40,821 bases of DNA, from the IMG/VR virus record IMGVR_UViG_3300009285_003650, positions 1-40,821 of that record. One strand, written 5' to 3'. The DNA is from a virus. Positions 13,568 to 21,416 of this stretch are shown here, one piece after another (position 1 is the first letter of the stretch; each line of letters opens with the position of its first letter). A program made the position numbers and the translations under genes. The notes under the pieces are model-generated. The model saw only the letters and a list, made by a program, of their open reading frames with translations. It made no database searches and had not been told where the DNA came from.

Positions 13568-13911
13568 CCGAGAAATCAGTGCGTGGACCGGCTCGCCGGT
13601 ACGTATCCTTCCGTACGACATCCACTGACCCGCGAGACTGTTGCTACTCCGAACGCCAGCGGTCAGCCTCGGCTGGCCGAAACAACCAAGGAGGACAGAC
13701 CGTGAAGAAGACCGATAGCAAAACCAAAGCACGGGTCAGCCGTAGGGCTGCACCGCATTGTTCGGCACTCGCAAACGCTCTCGCCCGCATCGCCGACGAC
13801 CTCGTTGCGGTCGGACTCGGACCAGTGAACCTCGGTGCGCTGGCGAAACACATGCTCAAGTTGAAGCCGAACGCAGAGGTCAGCCGCGAGCGTCCGACGC
13901 GAGTTGGCTGA
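13564..13911 (+). CDS. Hypothetical protein with a strong internal start, 115 or 69 aa
   Basis: From ATG 13564 (ATGA overlap with the previous stop) the frame gives 115 residues. An internal GTG at 13702 is preceded by AAGGAGG at ideal spacing and gives 69 residues starting (M)KKTDSKTKARVSRR, basic with a helical core (ALANALARIADDLVAVG). The first 46 residues are rich in Ser, Arg and Cys and look poorly conserved. The shorter form may be the real product, or both may be made. No family recognised. Confidence 0.55.
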   Translation: MTEKSVRGPARRYVSFRTTSTDPRDCCYSERQRSASAGRNNQGGQTVKKTDSKTKARVSRRAAPHCSALANALARIADDLVAVGLGPVNLGALAKHMLKLKPNAEVSRERPTRVG

Positions 13912-13954
13912 ACCGAATTGTTAGCCGCTCGAATAACTGAAAGGGGAAATAGCT

Positions 13955-14179
13955 ATGAAAATCACGCTGAAATGGGACGGAGATAGCGGAGACCACAAAC
14001 GCGCCTTCGTCGTCGCGGACGAAAACGACGGATGGAAAGACCTACGCATCGAAGTCGTCACCGACGACTGCGACGGTAAGCACGCCAAGAAAATGATGGA
14101 TGAAGTCATCAAGCGATGCAATGCGGCTAACGCTGCGCTTGAGCTACCGCGCTCGGCGGCGCAAACAAAAGGAAACTGA
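13955..14179 (+). CDS. Hypothetical protein, 74 aa
   Basis: The 74-residue protein begins with a strand (MKITLKWDGDSGDHKRAFVV) and continues with IEVVTDDCDGKHAKKMMDEV, giving a compact alpha/beta character. AAAGGGGAA lies before the ATG. It follows a 43-nt gap with no visible promoter and is probably part of the same operon. Function unknown. Confidence 0.6.
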   Translation: MKITLKWDGDSGDHKRAFVVADENDGWKDLRIEVVTDDCDGKHAKKMMDEVIKRCNAANAALELPRSAAQTKGN

Positions 14180-14181
14180 AT

Positions 14182-14406
14182 ATGGCAACACGAAAGACAT
14201 CCAAATCGAAACCGGGCCAGCGCGCGCGGTTAGCTCCGAGCGGTGGTTCGACCCGCGCCGCTGAGAGAGTCGCGCTCGACCAGGCCATCATCCGCACGGT
14301 CGAAACCATCGCCGGGCACGAACGAGCGATCGGCGATCTGAGGCGCAAACTGGAACATCAAATCTTTGAGCGAAACTATGGCGCGTTGGCCAAAAGCAAA
14401 GGTTGA
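14182..14406 (+). CDS. Hypothetical basic protein, 74 aa
   Basis: The N-terminal 35 residues are disordered and basic (Lys, Arg, Ser, Gly). The remainder is a helix with alternating charges (ALDQAIIRTVETIAGHERAI), likely coiled coil. AAAGGAAAC precedes ATG 14182, two nt after the previous stop. Possibly a small DNA-binding or structural protein; nothing specific can be said. Confidence 0.55.
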   Translation: MATRKTSKSKPGQRARLAPSGGSTRAAERVALDQAIIRTVETIAGHERAIGDLRRKLEHQIFERNYGALAKSKG

Positions 14407-14569
14407 TGCCGTGGTTGACCAGATGTTTGCGGCCAGTGCGACGGTCTACATCGGCGCCGGCAACGAGCACCAAATGAAACCTTGGCGCGCAACCGAAGAA
14501 CGGACGCAAGCCGCTTGGAGGGCCATCGCCAAGTGGCATCTCGATCATGTTGGGTCGAACAGTAAGTGA
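14378..14569 (+). CDS. Hypothetical protein, 63 aa, last gene of the early arm
   Basis: A 63-residue mainly helical protein with Trp-rich segments (AAWRAIAKWHLDHVG). ATG 14378 is preferred, as the alternative 14366 gives four extra residues without better initiation. It overlaps the preceding gene by 29 nt. It ends 16 nt before the stop of the convergent propeller gene, so the two arms meet here. Confidence 0.5.
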   Translation: MARWPKAKVDAVVDQMFAASATVYIGAGNEHQMKPWRATEERTQAAWRAIAKWHLDHVGSNSK

Positions 14570-14570
14570 A

Positions 14571-14587
14571 CGAAGTGGCTTCGCTTT
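14571..14587. terminator. Weak bidirectional terminator at the arm junction
   Basis: CGAAG (14571-14575), loop TGG, CTTCG (14579-14583), followed by CTTT on the + strand. The stem is only 5 bp and the T-run short. It lies between the convergent ends of the early and late arms, where termination is expected. Confidence 0.3.
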
Positions 14588-16655
14588 ACGGGGCCAATTC
14601 TACTAGGAACCCCCCGCCGGACTGGCCCATGCTCAGCGGTCCGGCGCCGAAATTGATCCCGCTGGCGAACGCTCCCGTCACCAGAACGTCGTCCGCCTGG
14701 TTTGCGGCTACCGCGTTGGCTGATTCGCCTGTCGCCTGAGTCCCCCGCGCACGTTTGGACCACACATGAGCGCCCGTAGGGCTGAACTTGGCCACGAACA
14801 CATCGAAGCTGCCGTCCCCGGTCAGCCAGCCGCCTCCGAAGTCGATCGCGGTCATGGCCGAGCCGGTGAACAGGATGTTGCCGGCGGCATCGGTGGCCAC
14901 GGCGGAAGCCTTCTCTGACATCGACTCACCGAACCGCTTCGACCATAGATGCGCGCCGCTGGAGGAGTATTTCGCCAGGAACATGTCTCCATTGCCGGCA
15001 TCGCCCAAAGGCACGCCGCCAAAATCGACCAGCCCCCGGTAATTGCCTGCCAAGGCCACGTTGCCGCTGCCGTCAATCGCCACACCGTAGCCGTAGTCGC
15101 TGGAGATTCCACCGAACCGCTTCGACCACTGATAATCGCCGTTCGCGGAGAACTTCGTCACGAACACATCGGCGCTGCCCGCGCTCGTAAGCGCTCCGCC
15201 ACCCATCGCCGCCGTGTAGCTGAAGTACCCGGTCACCGCCACATCCCCGTTGCTGCCGGTGGCAATCGCATAGCCGCGGTCTTGGCCGGTGCCGCCCATC
15301 CGCTTCGACCACAGGTGGGCGCCCGTTGCGCTGAACCTGGCCGCGAAAACGTCGTACTGGCCCGCGCTGCTCAGCGGCCCGCCGCCAAAATCGACCGCCG
15401 TGCCGAAGAATCCGAAGGACCCCGTGATCGCCAGGTTATCGCTGCCGTCGCTGGAGATGGCGTAACCCATGTCGGCACCCGTACCACCGAACCGCTTTGA
15501 CCAGATATGATCGCCCGATGGGGAGAGCTTCACCAGGAAGATGTCCGAACTGCCGGCGCTGGCGAGCGCGCCCCCGCCGAAATCCACCGCGTTGAGAAAC
15601 TCGCCCACCACGTACACGTTCCCGCCGCTGTCCACGGCGACACCATGCCCAATATCGCTGCCGAGACTGCCGAACCGCTTCGACCACTGATGCGTGCCAT
15701 TGGCCGCGTACTTGGCCACAAACACATCCATCGCCCCGGCGCTGTTCAGGGCCGCACCGCCGAAGCTGCACGTGCCGGTGAATGAGCCGATGAAAACCAC
15801 ATTCCCGCTACCGTCCGCCGCGACGCCGTAACCCTGAGCGGTATCGGGCACGCCCAAGCCGCCGAAGGCCCGACCCCAAACCTGCGATCCGGGGGATGGG
15901 ATCGACCCCGCGCTTGCTCCCTGACTCAGGCCGAACGTCTGCCCGGCGATAATGATTGTGCCCGAACGCGACGCGGTACTGGTATTCTCGGCAACGGTGT
16001 AGTTAACCGCCCCGCTCCCGGTGCCACTCCCACCGCTGGTGATTGCCGCCCACGCCGGCGCGCCGGCGGCTGCCCATGAGCAGCCGCTACCGGCCGTCAC
16101 GCTGACCGCCCCGCCGCCGGCCGCGGGGCCGTGAGTGGCAGAGGTCGGAGCGATACCGTAAACACACGGCACGCCGGACTGCAGGACCGGCACGGAAACA
16201 CCGGCAATGCTCAGCACGGTCGAACGCGCGACGGTCGTGGTATTCGCCGCGACGGAATACGAGACCGAGCCATCACCGCTGCCGTTGCCGCCCGCGGTGA
16301 TCGCGACCCACCCCGCGCTGCTCTGGCTCGACCAAGCGGTGTTCGACGGCGCGCCCACGACGAGAGCGGACGCGCCACCGCTCGGCGAGAACGACTGACT
16401 GATCGTGGCCGCTCCAGCGATTCCGGCGGCCAGCAGCAACACCGCGACCTTGGTCACAACTGCCTTGATGTCAAAGTTACCGGCTCGGATGTACTCCTCA
16501 AGCCTGCCGAACGCCTGCACGGCGTCCAGGCCCGAACCGGTGAACCCTTCACCGCTGGCCATCGGCTCGCCGTTGCCGCCCTTGAACCGCCAGCGGAATC
16601 GACCCTTCTGCGCGCCGGATTTGCCGGCGTAGATTTCCAGCTTGCCGCGTCTCAC
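14586..16655 (-). CDS. Membrane-anchored 7-bladed beta-propeller protein (YegP-BACON-SBBP)
   Basis: The 689-residue protein has four parts. Residues 1-60 match the YegP/DUF1508 fold (KLEIYAG, RWRFKGGNGEPMASGEGF). A hydrophobic segment follows (VAVLLLAAGIAGAA, about 68-82) and resembles a signal or anchor. Then come two BACON-like modules with SW/GW-A-ITSGG motifs. The remainder is seven repeats of about 60 residues with WSKRFGG, D/GYGVA-D-GNV and DFGG-L-SAG-DVFVAK, an SBBP-type propeller with seven blades. GTG 16655 has AAGGAGGG upstream and overlaps the previous stop. A second GTG lies just before the hydrophobic segment. It is likely displayed or secreted; adhesion to glycans is inference. 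Confidence 0.8.
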   Translation of the reverse strand: MRRGKLEIYAGKSGAQKGRFRWRFKGGNGEPMASGEGFTGSGLDAVQAFGRLEEYIRAGNFDIKAVVTKVAVLLLAAGIAGAATISQSFSPSGGASALVVGAPSNTAWSSQSSAGWVAITAGGNGSGDGSVSYSVAANTTTVARSTVLSIAGVSVPVLQSGVPCVYGIAPTSATHGPAAGGGAVSVTAGSGCSWAAAGAPAWAAITSGGSGTGSGAVNYTVAENTSTASRSGTIIIAGQTFGLSQGASAGSIPSPGSQVWGRAFGGLGVPDTAQGYGVAADGSGNVVFIGSFTGTCSFGGAALNSAGAMDVFVAKYAANGTHQWSKRFGSLGSDIGHGVAVDSGGNVYVVGEFLNAVDFGGGALASAGSSDIFLVKLSPSGDHIWSKRFGGTGADMGYAISSDGSDNLAITGSFGFFGTAVDFGGGPLSSAGQYDVFAARFSATGAHLWSKRMGGTGQDRGYAIATGSNGDVAVTGYFSYTAAMGGGALTSAGSADVFVTKFSANGDYQWSKRFGGISSDYGYGVAIDGSGNVALAGNYRGLVDFGGVPLGDAGNGDMFLAKYSSSGAHLWSKRFGESMSEKASAVATDAAGNILFTGSAMTAIDFGGGWLTGDGSFDVFVAKFSPTGAHVWSKRARGTQATGESANAVAANQADDVLVTGAFASGINFGAGPLSMGQSGGGFLVELAP

Positions 16656-17368
16656 GGCACCCTCCTTCCAAGGCCGATAGTCAGCCCGGCCTCGATCAAG
16701 AGGTGATCTTGGATTTTGCCGTCGCCCGGTGCCGCCTCAGCGCCGAACGCGAATTGGAACTGGCTCTGGCTCAGGTCAACCGGTAGATGGCCCAAAACCG
16801 GGATCCGGTGGAACCAATCGTCGATGTCCCTGGCGCGCAAGACCTGCGTGCAGACCGAGACCCCGACACAATGGCGGACTTTCAACTCTCCAAGATCGGT
16901 AATAACGGGGATGTAAGCGGGACCGAGGTTGATCCGCACCCAAGGATTCGTCCGGCTGCCGAGGTCGATCCACGTCAGCGTATACTGGATCGGCACGCAC
17001 TGGCCAGAATCACCGTCCAGAATCCAGGCGTAAGCACCAAAGACCTCGGTGTGACCCACGATCTCGTCCAGCCACTCGATGGGGTTGCTGGGGTTCTCGA
17101 CTTCCAACGCCAATGCCCCCTGAATGCGTACCGGGCCGAACTGCAACTCGGCCTGAGCCGGCAGTGTCATCAGCAAGGCTGCCAGCACGGGGGCCACCGC
17201 CTTGGCGATACCCGCCCGCAGCGTCGTCACCCCGAGCGCCGCTAGCACGCCGTCCACGGCTACGCTGTGCGGCCACCAGCCCGCCTGAATGCCAATCCCG
17301 TAGATGGCCGCAACGGCAGCCACGAGATACGCCTTCTTGCCCCTGAGCCATTCGATCGGTGTCTTCAT
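16652..17368 (-). CDS. Holin-like membrane protein fused to an exported domain
   Basis: The 238-residue protein starts MKTPIEWLRGKKAYLVAAVA with a transmembrane helix (12-32), a second hydrophobic stretch (58-74), and LPAQA at about 70-74, which looks like a signal peptidase I site. The mature part (about 165 residues) is beta-rich, contains paired cysteines and ends GLTIGLGRRVP, an outer-membrane-like or porin-like character. The N-terminal module resembles small phage holin-like proteins. AAGGAG lies before ATG. It may be a fusion of a holin-type gene with an exported protein gene. Confidence 0.55.
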   Translation of the reverse strand: MKTPIEWLRGKKAYLVAAVAAIYGIGIQAGWWPHSVAVDGVLAALGVTTLRAGIAKAVAPVLAALLMTLPAQAELQFGPVRIQGALALEVENPSNPIEWLDEIVGHTEVFGAYAWILDGDSGQCVPIQYTLTWIDLGSRTNPWVRINLGPAYIPVITDLGELKVRHCVGVSVCTQVLRARDIDDWFHRIPVLGHLPVDLSQSQFQFAFGAEAAPGDGKIQDHLLIEAGLTIGLGRRVP

Positions 17369-17386
17369 CTGCTCTACTCCTTGCGC

Positions 17387-17719
17387 CTATTGGCGCGGTT
17401 GAAACGGTCGAATCGGCCATAACGTGCAACTCGTTGCGGTGCATTCAGTTATAGCTACAGTGTCCAATCCAACGCAATCCAGGCAGAACGCCTTCACTCG
17501 CTGGCGGGCGCTGGCCTTCTTCCCTATGCCGAAGCATCGCGCGAAAAGGCTTGCCCGGCTTGGTGATTCTTCGATTACCTGCTCCAACACCCGCCTTTGC
17601 TTCGGATCATCCATCGTACCAAGAGCCTTGGAAAGCATCCGGAGCGATTCTACGGCGTTTGGCTTGACGGATCGTGCAGCCAAAAGACGGGCTTTCAACG
17701 TTCCTGCTTCCATCGTCAT
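17387..17719 (-). CDS. Cysteine-containing phage protein (CLDC/CTLWP family), 110 aa
   Basis: The last 35 residues, VKAFCLDCVGLDTVAITECT followed by ATSCTLWPIRPF, match a recurring phage zinc-binding tail in which CxDC, C and CxLWP are conserved. The N-terminal part is helical and basic. It overlaps the upstream gene by ATGA. The family is common in phage late regions but its function is not known to me. Confidence 0.7.
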   Translation of the reverse strand: MTMEAGTLKARLLAARSVKPNAVESLRMLSKALGTMDDPKQRRVLEQVIEESPSRASLFARCFGIGKKASARQRVKAFCLDCVGLDTVAITECTATSCTLWPIRPFQPRQ

Positions 17720-18552
17720 GATTGACCTTCTTCCTTTTCCTTCCCGTTGGTTTCCCGCAGGGCCTCAACCTTGGCTCTGACGGCCTTCTGGAGCCGGGGG
17801 CTTATCATGGTCTGGACTTCCCGCAGGGTAGCCTTGTCGATCTTGCCGAGTCCAGCCTTTTCGACGCTCTTGATGACCATATCCAGCGTTCTCTCGTTGT
17901 CCCTGGCTTGCTTGGCCTTGTTCGTCCACAGCTTGATGGCGACTGTGAGAGCCGCCACCAACCCACCCAGCGCAACCAAAAGCCCCTTGACCGTAGGCCA
18001 GACCCACTCCGGCATCCGGTACGTCTCAGTCACCCCCTGGCCCATCAGCACCCAATCCCTCGTATCCTGCACCAGCCCGGCGGTTTGCTCGATCATCGGC
18101 GGCAGCGATTCAGTGACAACTACCATGTTGGAGATTGCCGGGGCCATCGTCTCGATCTGCCGTTGCGCGGACGTGCTGACATCGCGCACCGCGAGAGCAG
18201 CCTGGTCGGCGTGACGGTAGAGCGTGCAACCGGAAATCAGAATGGCGAGGGCTGTAGCACTGACCGCTGCGAGGCCACCGGTCGGTGGGGTCAACGCTGC
18301 AAACGTGGGGGGTGCCCACGCGGAGAAGCGCGTTGAGATACGGAGTGCAGTCGTGCCCCTGGCCCTCGCCAAATTGTCATGGGCTGGCGGCCAGCAGGGC
18401 ACACATTTCTGGCAGTGCCAGTGGTTTGGTCGGTACGGGATTCCCATTTCCTTCGCGTACTCCGGCCGCCACACGGTCGGATAACAGCGGTGTTCCCGGT
18501 GTGCCCAGGAGCAGAAGCACCACTTCCAGACCAGACGATAAACCTGATTCAC
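17716..18552 (-). CDS. Lipobox and transmembrane protein, candidate unimolecular spanin
   Basis: The 278-residue protein has a Cys/Trp/His-rich N-terminal module (HWHCQKCVPC, residues 44-53). A hydrophobic stretch follows, ending in a lipobox (LISGC, Cys109), then about 75 residues of helical periplasmic-type sequence, a transmembrane helix (about 187-207), and a charged C-terminal tail of about 70 residues. Outer-membrane lipidation plus an inner-membrane helix is the plan of u-spanins such as T1 gp11, but the N-terminal extension and long cytoplasmic tail are atypical. GTG 18552, with GAGGAAATT upstream, overlaps the preceding stop (GTGA). A later start nearer the lipobox is possible. Confidence 0.5.
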   Translation of the reverse strand: MNQVYRLVWKWCFCSWAHREHRCYPTVWRPEYAKEMGIPYRPNHWHCQKCVPCWPPAHDNLARARGTTALRISTRFSAWAPPTFAALTPPTGGLAAVSATALAILISGCTLYRHADQAALAVRDVSTSAQRQIETMAPAISNMVVVTESLPPMIEQTAGLVQDTRDWVLMGQGVTETYRMPEWVWPTVKGLLVALGGLVAALTVAIKLWTNKAKQARDNERTLDMVIKSVEKAGLGKIDKATLREVQTMISPRLQKAVRAKVEALRETNGKEKEEGQS

Positions 18553-18644
18553 GGCAATTTCCTCGTCATTGCCCACAGAATGTAGGCCGCACCGATGATG
18601 GCTGTGACGACCAACGCGACGAATACCATATTGCCGATGTTCAT
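18549..18644 (-). CDS. Small membrane protein, 31 aa
   Basis: A 31-codon gene encoding one hydrophobic helix (MVFVALVVTAIIGAAYILWA) and a basic end (MTRKLP). GGGGGAAC lies before the ATG. It overlaps the upstream stop by ATGA and the downstream start by GTGA, so it is embedded in a coupled chain. With the 44-residue gene next to it, it is a holin or antiholin candidate by size, topology and position only. Confidence 0.65.
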   Translation of the reverse strand: MNIGNMVFVALVVTAIIGAAYILWAMTRKLP

Positions 18645-18775
18645 TGGAGTTCCCCCAGCCAGCCGGTGATCTCCGGCCAGTACCGAAGGGCCAGTTCGCA
18701 CAGGGCAACCACGAACACAACAAGAATGAGCCCCAGGGCCGTCATTGCCTCTGGTGTTACGGTCTTCGCGTGCAT
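18641..18775 (-). CDS. Small membrane protein, 44 aa
   Basis: A 44-codon gene with an N-terminal polar segment (MHAKTVTPEAM), one hydrophobic helix (TALGLILVVFVVALCELALR) and a C-terminal polar tail (YWPEITGWLGELQ). Its stop overlaps the next ATG. Single-helix proteins of this size in a late cassette next to a lipobox protein are typical of holin/antiholin pairs. No sequence family was recognised. Confidence 0.65.
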   Translation of the reverse strand: MHAKTVTPEAMTALGLILVVFVVALCELALRYWPEITGWLGELQ

Positions 18776-18790
18776 GGTCTCGAATCCTGT

Positions 18791-18967
18791 CTACCCGGAC
18801 AGCCCGCGACTCTCAAGGCTCGGTCCAACATGGCCGGGGCCGATCTCCGGTTTGGTCTTGATGTGCAGCGCGTGCTCGATCACTTCGAGCCGGTCCTCGA
18901 TGCGCCGATGCTCTGTCGCGTGCGCGTCGGGCCTCTTGCTGCGCCTGAATGGATTCACCCGGATCAT
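18791..18967 (-). CDS. Small basic protein, 58 aa
   Basis: A 58-codon gene whose ATG overlaps the stop of the 112-residue gene. The product is basic and His-rich (MIRVNPFRRSKRPDAHATEH) with a central helix (RIEDRLEVIEHALHI). It ends 15 nt before the next small membrane gene. Unrecognised; included because of the tight ATGA coupling on its 5' side. Confidence 0.5.
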   Translation of the reverse strand: MIRVNPFRRSKRPDAHATEHRRIEDRLEVIEHALHIKTKPEIGPGHVGPSLESRGLSG

Positions 18968-19302
18968 TTGTACTCTGGTTTGTCTGGCGGCCAGTCTCCG
19001 CCGTTAATGTCCACTCCGACCTTGGCCGCAACGATCTTCACGCCGCGCAAACATCGTTCTACGTCAGTCCGCATGTCGTTCCTGAACCGGTAGAGGTTTC
19101 CCGGGGTATTCTCGCCGGTGATTTCGTCTCGACCTCCAAACTCACTGCGGAGCCAGCCCTTGATGTAGGCGACATCTTTTACGAGGTGTTCAATGCGCAC
19201 AACCAGTTTGACCGAGGTAAGATGCCGGTCAATGACGAACGCTAGAACGATGACCAGTATCCCACCGGATTGTATCACGGTCACAAGAAGTTCGGTGTTC
19301 AT
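18964..19302 (-). CDS. Membrane protein with coiled coil, 112 aa, possible holin-type
   Basis: The 112-residue protein has an N-terminal transmembrane helix (about residues 5-25, LLVTVIQSGGILVIVLAFVI), then a basic/hydrophobic helix and a soluble tail. This resembles holin-like or spanin-like inner-membrane proteins of phage lysis cassettes. ATG 19302 overlaps the stop of the 23-residue gene upstream, and its own stop overlaps the next ATG. Function by analogy only. Confidence 0.65.
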   Translation of the reverse strand: MNTELLVTVIQSGGILVIVLAFVIDRHLTSVKLVVRIEHLVKDVAYIKGWLRSEFGGRDEITGENTPGNLYRFRNDMRTDVERCLRGVKIVAAKVGVDINGGDWPPDKPEYK

Positions 19303-19370
19303 GTTTTGCGCGCCTCCTGCGCCGCCAGCTTGGCGATCCGCTCGACGTCGTGCTCGGTGAGTTCTCTCAT
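19299..19370 (-). CDS. Microprotein, 23 aa, between fibre and lysis genes
   Basis: MRELTEHDVERIAKLAAQEA and three more residues form a single amphipathic helix. The ATG overlaps the fibre stop (ATGA) and the stop overlaps the next ATG. It may serve mainly to pass ribosomes from the fibre gene to the membrane-protein chain, or be a small functional peptide. The double overlap is the only evidence for coding. Confidence 0.45.
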   Translation of the reverse strand: MRELTEHDVERIAKLAAQEARKT

Positions 19371-21412
19371 GGCCGCTCCTCGATGTCGATGTAGAATCGG
19401 TCGGCGGTTACGGTGCTGGTGACGGTGTTTTCGCAGTAGAGCCAAAAGGTGACCGGATTCATCGCTGGAGTGAATGCTGCTCCCCCGTTGAGTTGGATAA
19501 AGTCACCACCAGTGAGGTAGGAGAATTTGTTGCCGAGCCGCAGATACACCGCCCCGTTAGTGTAAACCGTAGGGACGAACTGTTTGCCTGTTAAGCCAGT
19601 GCCGGCGAATTGCAACAGTCCGGAGAAGTTTAGACGGCAGGGCCGCTGAACGGTGTAGCTATAGCTGCCAGTATTCCACGTAGCAGCATTTCCATCTCGC
19701 ACGGTGTCGAGGGCCAGGAGGCGGTAATCTCCACCAACCAGCGCCTGGGCGACCGAGGAGCCCACACGAAGCGAATAGATGGTAGCGTTGGTCAGCCCCT
19801 CACCGCCGCCGCTGAAGGTGCCGCTGAGGGTGACGCCCGATGAGCCGTTGGTGATGCCCGAACCGGACTGCTCAGCGGCGTTGATGGTGATGTCAGCGCG
19901 CGTACCATTCTGTGTGACGTTGATCGAGGAGATGTAGGTGCCGGCGATGAAGTTGAGATTGGTCGTCGCGCTGACCTTCTCGGTGCCGTTGCTGAACACG
20001 TTGACGGCACCGCCGCCGCCCGTGGCGTCGTCTTTGGCGTAGAGCCGGCCATTTGTCTTGTCGATAGCGATGATCTGGCCGTCGCTCGCGGTGGCGTAGT
20101 TGGTAGGCACCCTGTCCGGCAGAATGAAGCCTAACGGATTGAACGCCATGTTGGTGTAGAACTGGGTTGAATGCTCGATGGTGTTGACTCCTGTACCGAG
20201 TTGTATGGCGTCGATCACGCCGCTAATAGCCCCATTGGTGGTGCATTGAGCTTGAAACCCACCAGCGAAACCCGCTTCAGTCCAGGATTGTGCACCCACG
20301 GCACCGCCTTGCGTGCTTTTGGACAAATAGCCAACCGCCCCTCCGAGGTCAGTGGAACTCGTGTAACCAACTGCTCCGCCTTGATTGGCGTAAGAATCTG
20401 TCCCGACAGCCCCTCCCTCGGAAGAATACGCTCCATAACCTATCGCTCCACCATCCATCGTCCATGCTGCGCGCCCCATCGCTGCGCCGTAGCGGGAGGT
20501 GACGACGTTTCCCACTGCGGCCCCGAGGATGGTCTCCGCGCCCACTCCTGCCGAGAATCCGCCCGGCGTAAGGATGGCATTAGTGACTGTCAATGATAGC
20601 GGCCCCGCAAGCGAGATGGTCCCGAAGTTGGTGACAGACTGTCCGCCTGCATCGCTGCCTGCCGCGAAAGTCATCGAGGCAGTCGGGATGGTGTGTAACG
20701 CGCCGGAATCGTATGCGCTAGTGAGTGTCACACCAGCGCCCGAGACGGTCCAGGTGCCGGCGGGGGAGTTGTAGAAGGTGTGGCTGCCGCCACCGCTGGC
20801 CGTCGAGGCGATGGTGGCCGAGCCGAGATTGCCCACCGCAACCGACGTAGTGCCGCCGTTGATCGTGATGTTCGCGCCAGGCGTCAGCGTGTACCCGCCG
20901 CTGGTGAGAAACTCGTTGGCGTCGTGCGTCACGATGTCGCCGTAGCCGGTGATCGTGCCTACTGCTGCCGCCGCGAGATTGCTGGCGAGGTTGGCGACAC
21001 TCTCTGCCGTAGCGGCAAGATTCGAGGCGGTTGTGGCATTGGCTGATGCCGTCGCTGCCAGGTTGGATCCGGTGATCGCGTGCGCCTCGGCCTGGGCCGC
21101 AAGATTGCTGGCGGTGTTCGCGTTGGCCTGAGCGGTTGCCGTCGCCCCGGCCAGCGTGTTGCTGGTCGAGGTGACAAGGTTCGTTGTGGCCAGGCCGTTG
21201 GTGCTGCTGCCGCTGGTTGGCCAGGTGCTGCGCGTCTCCCCGCCCAGCGTGATGCTTCCGCCACTGGTTACGGTAAGCGCGTTACTGATGTTCGCCGTCC
21301 TCGACGACATGTTACTGGTCACGTTCACGTTCCAGAACTGCTGCGTAACATTCGCCGCGCGGGCCGACCAGCCCGCCAGAAGCAGACCGATGATGACAAA
21401 AAGGTGTTTCAT
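19367..21412 (-). CDS. Exported trimeric tail-fibre/adhesin-like protein
   Basis: The 681-residue protein begins with a signal peptide (MKHLFVIIGLLLAGWSARA, cleavage after ARA). Residues about 75-155 are Ala/Asn/Ser-rich repeats of type TASNLAATA, predicted coiled coil. Around 290-370 there are repeats of GGAVGYxSxTxxGGAVG type, resembling the YadA-head left-handed beta-roll. The C-terminal half is beta-rich with GTYISSINVTQNGTR-type fibre motifs. It lies at the end of the tail genes, where receptor-binding fibres are found. The signal peptide is unusual for a virion fibre. Trimeric structure is inferred from the repeat types. Confidence 0.75.
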   Translation of the reverse strand: MKHLFVIIGLLLAGWSARAANVTQQFWNVNVTSNMSSRTANISNALTVTSGGSITLGGETRSTWPTSGSSTNGLATTNLVTSTSNTLAGATATAQANANTASNLAAQAEAHAITGSNLAATASANATTASNLAATAESVANLASNLAAAAVGTITGYGDIVTHDANEFLTSGGYTLTPGANITINGGTTSVAVGNLGSATIASTASGGGSHTFYNSPAGTWTVSGAGVTLTSAYDSGALHTIPTASMTFAAGSDAGGQSVTNFGTISLAGPLSLTVTNAILTPGGFSAGVGAETILGAAVGNVVTSRYGAAMGRAAWTMDGGAIGYGAYSSEGGAVGTDSYANQGGAVGYTSSTDLGGAVGYLSKSTQGGAVGAQSWTEAGFAGGFQAQCTTNGAISGVIDAIQLGTGVNTIEHSTQFYTNMAFNPLGFILPDRVPTNYATASDGQIIAIDKTNGRLYAKDDATGGGGAVNVFSNGTEKVSATTNLNFIAGTYISSINVTQNGTRADITINAAEQSGSGITNGSSGVTLSGTFSGGGEGLTNATIYSLRVGSSVAQALVGGDYRLLALDTVRDGNAATWNTGSYSYTVQRPCRLNFSGLLQFAGTGLTGKQFVPTVYTNGAVYLRLGNKFSYLTGGDFIQLNGGAAFTPAMNPVTFWLYCENTVTSTVTADRFYIDIEERP

Positions 21413-21416
21413 GTTA

